A DNA stretch of 64,000 bases from Petrolisthes cinctipes (Eukaryota; Arthropoda; Malacostraca; Decapoda; Porcellanidae): assembly GCA_033782935.1 (NCBI GenBank), contig JAWQEG010000710.1:3100001-3164000 (forward strand), given 5' to 3'. Positions within the stretch are counted from its first letter, which is position 1. Every line of letters starts with the position of its first letter. Below, one piece after another: positions 24,901 through 36,813 of the stretch. A model generated the notes under the pieces. It was not told where the DNA came from. It did not search any database and saw nothing but the letters and a program-made list of their open reading frames with translations. Position numbers and translations under genes: made by a program.

Positions 24901-26606
24901 CGAATTTTCGGGTGTTTTGGGCCAGAATTTGAGATATAAACGGTTACAGAAGATGCATTCACATATCGACTTTTGAGCACCTAAAAGATCGATTTTCAGT
25001 ATGTTTTTGGCCTGTATTTTTAAAATACTCTAACACGGAGTAGGCATGTACAGATCGCTTCTGGGACCCCTAAATATCGAAGTTTCGGGTGTTTTGAGCT
25101 TGAATTTGAGATATAAACGAGTACAGAAGATGCATGCACATATCGACTTTTGGGCACCTAAAATATCGATTTCGAGCATGTTTTGAGCCTATATTTTGAA
25201 ACTATTCTAGCACTGAGTAGGCATGTACAGATCGCTTCTGGGACCCCAAAATATCGAATTTTCGGGTGTTTTGAGCCTGAATTTGAGATATAAACGAGTA
25301 TAGAAGATGCATACACATATCGACTTTTGGGCACCAGAAATATCGATTTTCAGCATGGTTTGGGCCTGAATTTTGAAAATACTCTAACACGGAGTAGGCA
25401 TGTACAGATCGCTTCTGGGACCCCAAAATATCGAATTTTCGGGTGTTTTGGGCCAGAATTTGTGATATAAACGGTTACAGAAGATACATTCACATATCGA
25501 CTTTTGAGCACCTAAAAGATCGATTTTCAGTATGTTTTTGGCCTGTATTTTTAAAATACTCTAACACGGAGTAGGCATGTACAGATCGCTTCTGGGACCC
25601 CTAAATATCGAAGTTTCGGGTGTTTTGAGCTTGAATTTGAGATATAAACGAGTACAGAAGATGCATGCACATATCGACTTTTGGGCACCTAAAATATCGA
25701 TTTTGAGCATGTTTTGAGCCTATATTTTGAAACCATTCTAACACGGAGTAGGCATGTACAGATCGCTTCTGGGACCCCAAAATATCGAATTTTCGGGTGT
25801 TTTGAGCCTGAATTTGAGATATAAACGGGTACTGAAGATGCATTCACATATCGACTTTTGGGCACCTAAAACATCGATTTTGAGCATGTTTTGAGCCTGT
25901 ATTTTGTAAATACTCTAACACGGAGTAGGCATTTACAGATCGCTTATGGGACCCCAAAATATCGAATTTTCGGGTGTTTAGGGCCAGAATTTGAGATATA
26001 AACGGGTACAGAAGATGCATGCACATATCGACTTTTGGGCACCAAAAAAGATCGATTTTCAGTATGTTTTTGGCCTGTATTTTGAAAATACTCTAACACG
26101 GAGTAGGCATGTACAGATCGCTTCTGGGACCCCTAATAATCGAATTTTCAGGTGGTTTGGGACTGAAATTGAGATATCGACTTTTTGGCACCTAAAAGAT
26201 CGATTTTTAGCATGTTTTTAGCCTATATTTTGAAAATATTCTAGCACTGAGTAGGCATGTACAGATCGATTCTGGAACCCTAAAATATCGAATTTTCGGG
26301 TGTTTTGAGCATGAATTTGAGATATAAACGAGTACAGAAGATGCATGCACATATCGACTTTTGGGCACCTAAAATATCGATTTTGAGCATTTTTTGAGCC
26401 TATATTTTGAAAACATTCTAGCACTGAGTAGGCATGTACAGATCGCTTCTGGGACCCCAAATATCGAATTTTCGGGTGTTTAGGGCCAGAATTTGAGATA
26501 TAAACGGGTACAGAAGATGCATGCACATATCGACTTTTGGGCAGCTAAAAGATCGATTTTCAGTATGTTTTTAGCCTGTATTTTGAAAATACTCTAACAC
26601 GGAGTA
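21975..26606. repeat. Unit Q1: 27-monomer HOR, 4,632 bp
   Basis: The first 25 monomers (21975-26253) match P1 monomers 1-25 base for base apart from sparse substitutions and one missing T near 23523. Then a single hybrid monomer (26254-26430) and one further monomer (26431-26606) lead straight into P2. Compared with P1, 1,119 bp or exactly seven monomers are absent. Q-specific marks are GGACCTCAAAAT near 22145, GGACCACAAAAT near 22646, GGGTACGGAAG near 22699, AAATTATCGATTTCG near 23419 and GTATAGGAGATG near 24767. Private changes include CGCAACTGG at 22313 and TATGATTTTGG near 23790. Confidence 0.92.
26254..26430 (+). repeat. Hybrid monomer at the Q deletion junction
   Basis: The left part carries the monomer-26 marks CAGATCGATTCTGGAACC and GAGCATGAATTTG, as at 20503. 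The right part carries GAGCATTTTTTGAGCC, as in the monomer at 15870. Between positions 26316 and 26391 the parents are identical, so the exchange took place there. The monomer is still 177 bp long, as expected of in-register unequal crossing over. The same hybrid is in Q2 at 36461-36637. Confidence 0.85.
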
Positions 26607-29600
26607 GGCATATACAGATCGCTTCTGGGAACCCTAAATATCGAATTTTCGGGTGTTTTGGGCCTTAATTTGAGATATCGCCTTTACGCTCCTAAAATAT
26701 CGATTTTTAGCATGTTTTGAGCCTATATTTTGAAAATATTCTAGCACTGAGTAGGCTTGTACAGATCGCTTCTGGGACCCCAAAATATCGAATTTTCGGG
26801 TGTTTTGAGCCTGAATTTGAGATATAAACGGGTACTGAAGATGCATGCACATATCGACTTTTGGGCACCTAAAACATCGATTTTGAGCATGTTTTTGGCC
26901 TGTATTTTGAAAATACTCTAACACGGAGTAGGCATGTACAGATCGCTTCTGGGACCCCAAAATATCGAATTTTCGGGTGTTTTGGGCCTGAATTTGAGAT
27001 ATTGCCTTTACGCACCTAAAAGATCGATTTTTAGCATGTTTTGAGCCTATATTTTGAAAATATTCTAGGAATGAGTAGGCATGTACAGATCGCTTCTGAG
27101 ACCCAAAAATATCGAATTTTCGGGTGTTTTGAGCTTGAATTTGATATATAAACGAGTACAGAAGATGCATGTACATATCGACTTTTGGGCACCTAAAATA
27201 TCGATTTTGAGCATGTTTTGAGCTTATATTTTGAAAACATTCTAGCACTGAGTAGGCATGTACAGATCGCTTCTGGGACCCCAAAATATCGAATTTTCGG
27301 GTGTTTAGGGCCAGAATTTGATATTTAAACGGGTACAGAAGATTCATACACATATTGACTTTGGGCATCTAAAATTTCGATTTTCAGCATGTTTTGGGCC
27401 TGTATTTTGAAAATACTCTAACACGGAGTAGGCATGTACAGATCCCTTCTGGGACCCCAAAATATCGAATTTTCGGGTGTTTTGAGCTTGAATTTGAGAT
27501 ATAAACGGGTACTAAAGATGCATGCACATTACGACTTTTGGGCACCTAAAACATCGATTTTGAGCATGTTTTGGTCTTGTATTTTGAAAATACTCTAACA
27601 CGGAGTAGGCATGTACAGATCCCTTCTGGGAACCCAAAATATCGAATTTTCGGGTGTTTATGGCCAGAATTTGAGATATAAACGGGTACAGAAGATGCAT
27701 GCACATATCGACTTTTGGGCACCTAAAAGATCGATTTTCAGTATGTTTTTGGCCTGTATTTTGAAAATACTCTAACACGGAGTAGGCATGTACAGATCGC
27801 TTCTGGGACCCCTAAATATCGAATTTTCGGGTGTTTTGGGACTGAATTTGAGATATCGACTTTTTGGCACCTAAAACATCGATTTTTAGTATGTTTTTAG
27901 CCTATATTTTGAAAATATTCTAGCACTGAGTAGGCATGTACAGATTGCTTCTGGGATCCCAAAATGTTGAATTTTCGGGTGTTTTGTGCCTGAATTTGAG
28001 ATATAAACGGGTACAGAAGATGCATGCACATATCGACTTTTGGGCACCTAAAATATCGATTTCGAGCATGTTTTGAGCCTATATTTTGAAAATATTCTAG
28101 CACTGAGTAGGCATGTACAGATTGCTTCTGGGACCCCAAAATATCGAATTTTCGGGTTTTTTTGAGCCTGAATTTGATATATAAACGAGAATAGAAGATG
28201 CATACACATATCGACTTTTGGGCACCAGAAATATCGATTTTCAGTATGGTTTGGGCCTGAATTTTGAAAATACTCTAACACGGAGTAGGCATGTACAGAT
28301 CGCTTCTGGGACCCTAAAATATCGAATTTTCGGGTGTTTTGGGCCAGAATTTGAGATATAAACGGTTACAGAAGAGGCATTCACATATCGACTTTTGAGC
28401 ACCTAAAAGATCGATTTTCAGTATGTTTTTGGCCTGTATTTTTAAAATACTCTAACACGGAGTAGGCATATACAGATCGCTTCTGGGACCCCTAAATATC
28501 GAAGTTTCTGGTGTTTTGAGCTTGAATTTGAGATATAAACGAGTACAGAAGATGCATGCACATATCGACTTTTGGGCACCTAAAATATCGATTTTGAGCA
28601 TGTTTTGAGCCTATATTTTGAAACCATTCTAACACGGAGTAGGCATGTACAGATCGCTTCTGGGACCCCAAAATATCGAATTTTCGGGTGTTTTGAGCCT
28701 GAATTTGAGATATAAACGGGTACTGAAGATGCATTCACATATCGACTTTTGGGCACCTAAAACATCGATTTTGAGCATGTTTTGGGCCTGTATTTTGAAA
28801 ATACTCTAACACGGAGTAGGCATTTACAGATCCCTTCTGGGACCCCAAAATATCGAATTTTCGGGTGTTTTGGGCCAGAATTTGAGATATAAACGGGTAC
28901 AGAAGATGCATGCACATATCGACTTTTGGGCACCAAAAAAGATCGATTTTCAGTATGTTTTTGGCCTTTATTTTGAAAATACTCTAACACGGAGTAGGCA
29001 TGTACAGATCGCTTCTGGGACCCCTAATAATCGAATTTTCGGGTGTTTTGGGACTGAATTTGAGATATCGACTTTTTGGCACCTAAAACATCGATTTTTA
29101 GTATGTTTTTAGCCTATATTTTGAAAATATTCTAGCACTGAGTAGGCATGTACAGATTGCTTCTGGGATCCCAAATTGTTGAATTTTCGGGTGTTTTGAG
29201 CCTGAATTTGAGATATAAACAGGTACAGAAGATGCATGCACATATCGACTTTTGGGCACCTAAAATATCGATTTCGAGCATGTTTTGAGCCTATATTTTA
29301 AAAATATTCTAGCACTGAGTAGGCATGTACAGATCGCTTCTGGGACCCCAAAATATCGAATTTTCGGGTGTTTTGAGCCTGAATTTGAGATATAAACGAG
29401 TATAGAAGATGCATACACATATCGACTTGTGGGCACCAGAAATATCGATTTTCAGCATGATTTGGGCCTGAATTTTGAAAATACTCTAACACGGAGTAGG
29501 CATGTACAGATCGCTTCTGGGACCCCAAAATATCGAATTTTCGGGTGTTTTGGGCCAGAATTTGAGATATAAACGGTTACAGAAGATGCATTCACATATC

Positions 29601-32181
29601 GACTTTTGAGCACCTAAAAGATCGATTTTCAGTATGTTTTTGGCCTGTATTCTTAAAATACTCTAACACGGAGTAGGCATGTACAGATCGCTTCTGGGAC
29701 CCCTAAATATCGAAGTTTCGGGTGTTTTGAGCTTGAATTTGAGATATAATCGAGTACAGAAGATGCATGCACATATCGACTTTTGGGCACCTAAAATATC
29801 GATTTCGAGCATGTTTTGAGCCTATATTTTGAAACTATTCTAGCACTGAGTAGGCATGTACAGATCGCTTCTGGGACCCCAAAATATCGAATTTTCGGGT
29901 GTTTTGAGCCTGAATTTGAGATATAAACGAGTATAGAAGATGCATACACATATCGACTTTTGGGCACCAGAAATATCGATTTTCAGCATGGTTTGGGCCT
30001 GAATTTTGAAAATACTCTAACACGGAGTAGGCATGTACAGATCGCTTCTGGGACCCCAAAATATCGAATTTTCGGGTGTTTTGGGCCAGAATTTGAGATA
30101 TAAACGGTTACAGAAGATGCATTCACATATCGACTTTTGAGCACCTAAAAGATCGATTTTCAGTATGTTTTTGGCCTGTATTTTTAAAATACTCTAACAC
30201 GGAGTAGGCATGTACAGATCGCTTCTGGGACCCCTAAATATCGAAGTTTCGGGTGTTTTGAGCTTGAATTTGAGATATAAACGAGTACAGAAGATGCATG
30301 CATATATCGACTTTTGGGCACCTAAAACATCGATTTTGAGCATGTTTTGAGCCTGTATTTTGTAAATACTCTAACACGGAGTAGGCATTTACAGATCGCT
30401 TCTGGGACCCCAAAATATCGAATTTTCGGGTGTTTAGGGCCAGAATTTGAGATATAAACGGGTACAGAAGATGCATGCACATATCGACTTTTGGGCACCA
30501 AAAAAGATCGATTTTCAGTATGTTTTTGGCCTGTATTTTGAAAATACTCTAACACGGAGTAGGCATGTACAGATCGCTTCTGGGACCCCTAATAATCGAA
30601 TTTTCAGGTGGTTTGGGACTGAATTTGAGATATCGACTTTTTGGCACCTAAAAGATCGATTTTTAGCATGTTTTTAGCCTATATTTTGAAAATATTCTAG
30701 CACTGAGTAGGCATGTACAGATCGATTCTGGAACCCTAAAATATCGAATTTTCGGGTGTTTTGAGCATGAATTTGAGATATAAACGAGTACAGAAGAAGC
30801 ATGCACATATCGACTTTTGGGCACCTAAAATATCGATTTTGAGCATGTTTTGAGCTTATATTTTGAAAACATTCTAGCACTGAGTAGGCATGTACAGATC
30901 GCTTCTGGGACCCCAAAATATCGAATTCTCGGGTGTTTAGGGCCAGAATTTGATATTTAAACGGGTACAGAAGATTCATGCATATATTGACTTTGGGCAT
31001 CTAAAATATCGATTTTCAGCATGTTTTGGGCCTGTATTTTGAAAATACTCTAACACGGAGTAGGCATGTACAGATCGCTTCTGGGACCCCAAAATATCGA
31101 ATTTTCGGGTGTTTTGGGCCTGAATTTGAGATATCGCATTTACGAACCTAAAATATCGATTTTTAGCATCTTTTGAGCCTATATTTTGAAAATATTATAG
31201 CATAGTAGGCATGTACAGATCGCTTCTGGGACCCCTAAATATCGAATTTTCGGGTGTTTTGAACCTTAATTTGATATATCGACTTTTTGGCACCTAAAAT
31301 ATCGATTTTTAGCAAGTTTTTAGCCAATATTTTGAAAATATTCTAGCACTGATTAGGCATGTACAGATTGCTTCTGGGACCCCTAAATATCGAATTTTCG
31401 AGTGTTTTGGGCCTTAATTTGAGATATCGCCTTTACGCACCTAAAATATCGATTTTTAGCATGTTTTGAGCCTATGTTTTGAAAATATTCTAGCACTGAG
31501 TAGGCATGTACAGATCGCTTCTGGGACCCAAAAATATCGAATTTTCGGGTGTTTTGAGCCTGAATTTGAGATATAAACGAGTACAGAAGATGCATGCACA
31601 TATCGACTTTTGGGCACCAAAAAATATCGATTTTGGGCATGTTTTGAGCCTATATTTTGAAAACATTCTAGCACTGAGTAGGCATGTACAGATCGCTTCT
31701 GGGACCCCTAAATATCGAATTTTCGGGTGTTTTGGGACTGAATTTGAGATATCGACTTTTTGGCACCTAAAATATCGATTTTTAGCATGTTTTGAGCCTA
31801 TATTTTGAAAATATTCTAGCACTAAGTAGGCATGTACAGATCGCTTCTGGGACCCCCAAATATCGAATTTTCGGGTGTTTTGAGCTTGAAGTTGAGATAT
31901 AAACGAGTACAGAAGATGCATGCACATATCGACTTTTGGGCACCTAAAATATCGATTTTGAGCATGTTTTGAGCCTATATTTTGAAAACATTCTAGCACT
32001 GAGTAGGCATGTACAGATCGCTTCTGGGACCCCAAATATCGAATTTTCGGGTGTTTAGGGCCAGAATTTGAGATATAAACGGGTACAGAAGATGCATGCA
32101 CATATCGACTTTTGGGCAGCTAAAAGATCGATTTTCAGTATGTTTTTAGCCTGTATTTTGAAAATACTCTAACACGGAGTA
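26607..32181. repeat. Unit P2: 33-monomer HOR, 5,575 bp
   Basis: This is a copy of P1 at offset 10,384 bp up to about 30300 and 10,207 bp afterwards. The change of 177 bp is the loss of exactly one monomer, fused in hybrid monomer 30207-30383. P2 shares GCATGTACATATCG near 27169 with P3 but not P1, so P2 and P3 look more closely related to each other at that point. Private changes include CTTGTGGGCACC near 29428 and the AATGAGTAGG variant near 27070. P-type marks (CATTACG at 27527, GGGAACCC at about 27628) are retained. Confidence 0.92.
30207..30383 (+). repeat. Hybrid monomer at the single-monomer loss in P2
   Basis: The left part has GAAGTTTCGG and GAGCTTGAATTTG, as at 19823. The right part has AAAACATCGATTTTGAG and TATTTTGTAAATACTC, as at 20000. 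The exchange lies between about 30303 and 30328. Length is preserved at 177 bp and one whole monomer is missing relative to P1 and P3. A private change (GCATGCATATATCG) lies beside the junction. Confidence 0.85.
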
Positions 32182-35100
32182 GGCATATACAGATCGCTTC
32201 TGGGACCCCTAAATATCGAATTTTCGGGTGTTTTGGGCCTTAATTTGAGATATCGCCTTTACGCTCCTAAAATATCGATTTTTAGCATGTTTTGAGCCTA
32301 TATTTTGAAAATATTCTAGCACTGAGTAGGCTTGTACAGATCGCTTCTGGGACCTCAAAATATCGAATTTTCGGGTGTTTTGAGCCTGAATTTGAGATAT
32401 AAACGGGTACTGAAGATGCATGCACATATCGACTTTTGGGCACCTAAAACATCGATTTTGAGCATGTTTTTGGCCTGTATTTTGAAAATACTCTAACACG
32501 GAGTAGGCATGTACAGATCGCTTCTGGGACCCCAAAATATCGAATTTTCGGGTGTTTTGGGCCTGAATTTGAGATATTGCCTTTACGCACCTAAAAGATC
32601 GATTTTTAGCATGTTTTGAGCCTATATTTTGAAAATATTCTAGGACTGAGTAGGCATGTACAGATCGCTTCTGAGACCCAAAAATATCGAATTTTCGGGT
32701 GTTTTGAGCTTGAATTTGATATATAAACGAGTACAGAAGATGCATGCACATATCGACTTTTGGGCACCTAAAATATCGATTTTGAGCATGTTTTGAGCTT
32801 ATATTTTGAAAACATTCTAGCACTGAGTAGGCATGTACAGATCGCTTCTGGGACCACAAAATATCGAATTTTCAGGTGTTTAGGGCCAGAATTTGATATT
32901 TAAACGGGTACGGAAGATTCATACACATATTGACTTTGGGCATCTAAAATATCGATTTTCAGCATGTTTTGGGCCTGTATTTTGAAAATACTCTAACACG
33001 GAGTAGGCATGTACAGATCCCTTCTGGGACCCCAAAATATCGAATTTTCGGGTGTTTTGAGCTTGAATTTGAGATATAAACGGGTACTAAAGATGCATGC
33101 ACATATCGACTTTTGGGCACCTAAAACATCGATTTTGAGCATGTTTTGGTCTTGTATTTTGAAAATACTCTAACACGGAGTAGGCATGTACAGATCCCTT
33201 CTGGGACCCCAAAATATCGAATTTTCGGGTGTTTATGGCCAGAATTTGAGATATAAACGGGTACAGAAGATGCATGCACATATCGACTTTTGGGCACCTA
33301 AAAGATCGATTTTCAGTATGTTTTTGGCCTGTATTTTGAAAATACTCTAACACGGAGTAGGCATGTACAGATCGCTTCTGGGACCCCTAAATATCGAATT
33401 TTCGGGTGTTTTGGGACTGAATTTGAGATATCGACTTTTTGGCACCTAAAATATCGATTTTTAGTATGTTTTTAGCCTATATTTTGAAAATATTCTAGCA
33501 CTGAGTAGGCATGTACAGATTGCTTCTGGGATCCCAAAATGTTGAATTTTCGGGTGTTTTGTGCCTGAATTTGAGATATAAACGGGTACAGAAGATGCAT
33601 GCACATATCGACTTTTGGGCACCTAAATTATCGATTTCGAGCATGTTTTGAGCCTATATTTTGAAAATATTCTAGCACTGAGTAGGCATGTACAGATTGC
33701 TTCTGGGACCCCAAAATATCGAATTTTCGGGTGTTTTGAGCCTGAATTTGATATATAAACGAGAATAGAAGATGCATACACATATCGACTTTTGGGCACC
33801 AGAAATATCGATTTTCAGCATGGTTTGGGCCTGAATTTTGAAAATACTCTAACACGGAGTAGGCATGTACAGATCGCTTCTGGGACCCTAAAATATCTAA
33901 TTTTCGGGTGTTTTGGGCCAGAATTTGAGATATAAACGGTTACAGAAGATGCATTCACATATCGACTTTTGAGCACCTAAAAGATCGATTTTCAGTATGT
34001 TTTTGGCCTGTATTTTTAAAATACTCTAACACGGAGTAGGCATGTACAGATCGCTTCTGGGACCCCTAAATATCGAAGTTTCTGGTGTTTTGAGCTTGAA
34101 TTTGAGATATAAACGAGTACAGAAGATGCATGCACATATCGACTTTTGGGCACCTAAAATATCGATTTTGAGCATGTTTTGAGCCTATATTTTGAAACCA
34201 TTCTAACACGGAGTAGGCATGTACAGATCGCTTCTGGGACCCCAAAATATCGAATTTTCGGGTGTTTTGAGCCTGAATTTGAGATATAAACGGGTACTGA
34301 AGATGCATTCACATATCGACTTTTGGGCACCTAAAACATCGATTTTGAGCATGTTTTGGGCCTGTATTTTGAAAATACTCTAACACGGAGTAGGCATTTA
34401 CAGATCCCTTCTGGGACCCCAAAATATCGAATTTTCGGGTGTTTTGGGCCAGAATTTGAGATATAAACGGGTACAGAAGATGCATGCACATATCGACTTT
34501 TGGGCACCAAAAAAGATCGATTTTCAGTATGTTTTTGGCCTTTATTTTGAAAATACTCTAACACGGAGTAGGCATGTACAGATCGCTTCTGGGACCCCTA
34601 ATAATCGAATTTTCGGGTGTTTTGGGACTGAATTTGAGATATCGACTTTTTGGCACCTAAAACATCGATTTTTAGTATGTTTTTAGCCTATATTTTGAAA
34701 ATATTCTAGCACTGAGTAGGCATGTACAGATTGCTTCTGGGATCCCAAATTGTTGAATTTTCGGGTGTTTTGAGCCTGAATTTGAGATATAAACGGGTAC
34801 AGAAGATGCATGCACATATCGACTTTTGGGCACCTAAAATATCGATTTCGAGCATGTTTTGAGCCTATATTTTAAAAATATTCTAGCACTGAGTAGGCAT
34901 GTACAGATCGCTTCTGGGACCCCAAAATATCGAATTTTCGGGTGTTTTGAGCCTGAATTTGAGATATAAACGAGTATAGGAGATGCATACACATATCGAC
35001 TTTTGGGCACCAGAAATATCGATTTTCAGCATGATTTGGGCCTGAATTTTGAAAATACTCTAACACGGAGTAGGCATGTACAGATCGCTTCTGGGACCCC

Positions 35101-36813
35101 AAAATATCGAATTTTCGGGTGTTTTGGGCCAGAATTTGAGATATAAACGGTTACAGAAGATGCATTCACATATCGACTTTTGAGCACCTAAAAGATCGAT
35201 TTTCAGTATGTTTTTGGCCTGTATTTTTAAAATACTCTAACACGGAGTAGGCATGTACAGATCGCTTCTGGGACCCCTAAATATCGAAGTTTCGGGTGTT
35301 TTGAGCTTGAATTTGAGATATAAACGAGTACAGAAGATGCATGCACATATCGACTTTTGGGCACCTAAAATATCGATTTCGAGCATGTTTTGAGCCTATA
35401 TTTTGAAACTATTCTAGCACTGAGTAGGCATGTACAGATCGCTTCTGGGACCCCAAAATATCGAATTTTCGGGTGTTTTGAGCCTGAATTTGAGATATAA
35501 ACGAGTATAGAAGATGCATACACATATCGACTTTTGGGCACCAGAAATATCGATTTTCAGCATGGTTTGGGCCTGAATTTTGAAAATACTCTAACACGGA
35601 GTAGGCATGTACAGATCGCTTCTGGGACCCCAAAATATCGAATTTTCGGGTGTTTTGGGCCAGAATTTGTGATATAAACGGTTACAGAAGATACATTCAC
35701 ATATCGACTTTTGAGCACCTAAAAGATCGATTTTCAGTATGTTTTTGGCCTGTATTTTTAAAATACTCTAACACGGAGTAGGCATGTACAGATCGCTTCT
35801 GGGACCCCTAAATATCGAAGTTTCGGGTGTTTTGAGCTTGAATTTGAGATATAAACGAGTACAGAAGATGCATGCACATATCGACTTTTGGGCACCTAAA
35901 ATATCGATTTTGAGCATGTTTTGAGCCTATATTTTGAAACCATTCTAACACGGAGTAGGCATGTACAGATCGCTTCTGGGACCCCAAAATATCGAATTTT
36001 CGGGTGTTTTGAGCCTGAATTTGAGATATAAACGGGTACTGAAGATGCATTCACATATCGACTTTTGGGCACCTAAAACATCGATTTTGAGCATGTTTTG
36101 AGCCTGTATTTTGTAAATACTCTAACACGGAGTAGGCATTTACAGATCGCTTATGGGACCCCAAAATATCGAATTTTCGGGTGTTTAGGGCCAGAATTTG
36201 AGATATAAACGGGTACAGAAGATGCATGCACATATCGACTTTTGGGCACCAAAAAAGATCGATTTTCAGTATGTTTTTGGCCTGTATTTTGAAAATACTC
36301 TAACACGGAGTAGGCATGTACAGATCGCTTCTGGGACCCCTAATAATCGAATTTTCAGGTGGTTTGGGACTGAAATTGAGATATCGACTTTTTGGCACCT
36401 AAAAGATCGATTTTTAGCATGTTTTTAGCCTATATTTTGAAAATATTCTAGCACTGAGTAGGCATGTACAGATCGATTCTGGAACCCTAAAATATCGAAT
36501 TTTCGGGTGTTTTGAGCATGAATTTGAGATATAAACGAGTACAGAAGATGCATGCACATATCGACTTTTGGGCACCTAAAATATCGATTTTGAGCATTTT
36601 TTGAGCCTATATTTTGAAAACATTCTAGCACTGAGTAGGCATGTACAGATCGCTTCTGGGACCCCAAATATCGAATTTTCGGGTGTTTAGGGCCAGAATT
36701 TGAGATATAAACGGGTACAGAAGATGCATGCACATATCGACTTTTGGGCAGCTAAAAGATCGATTTTCAGTATGTTTTTAGCCTGTATTTTGAAAATACT
36801 CTAACACGGAGTA
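32182..36813. repeat. Unit Q2: 27-monomer HOR, 4,632 bp
   Basis: This unit has the same length and monomer order as Q1, at a constant offset of 10,207 bp. It keeps the Q marks GGACCTCAAAAT (near 32352), GGACCACAAAAT (near 32853), CATATCG at 33102, AAATTATCG near 33626 and GTATAGGAGATG near 34974. It also has the same seven-monomer gap, with hybrid monomer 36461-36637. It lacks the private changes of Q1, for example it reads CGCTTCTGG where Q1 has CGCAACTGG. Confidence 0.92.
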
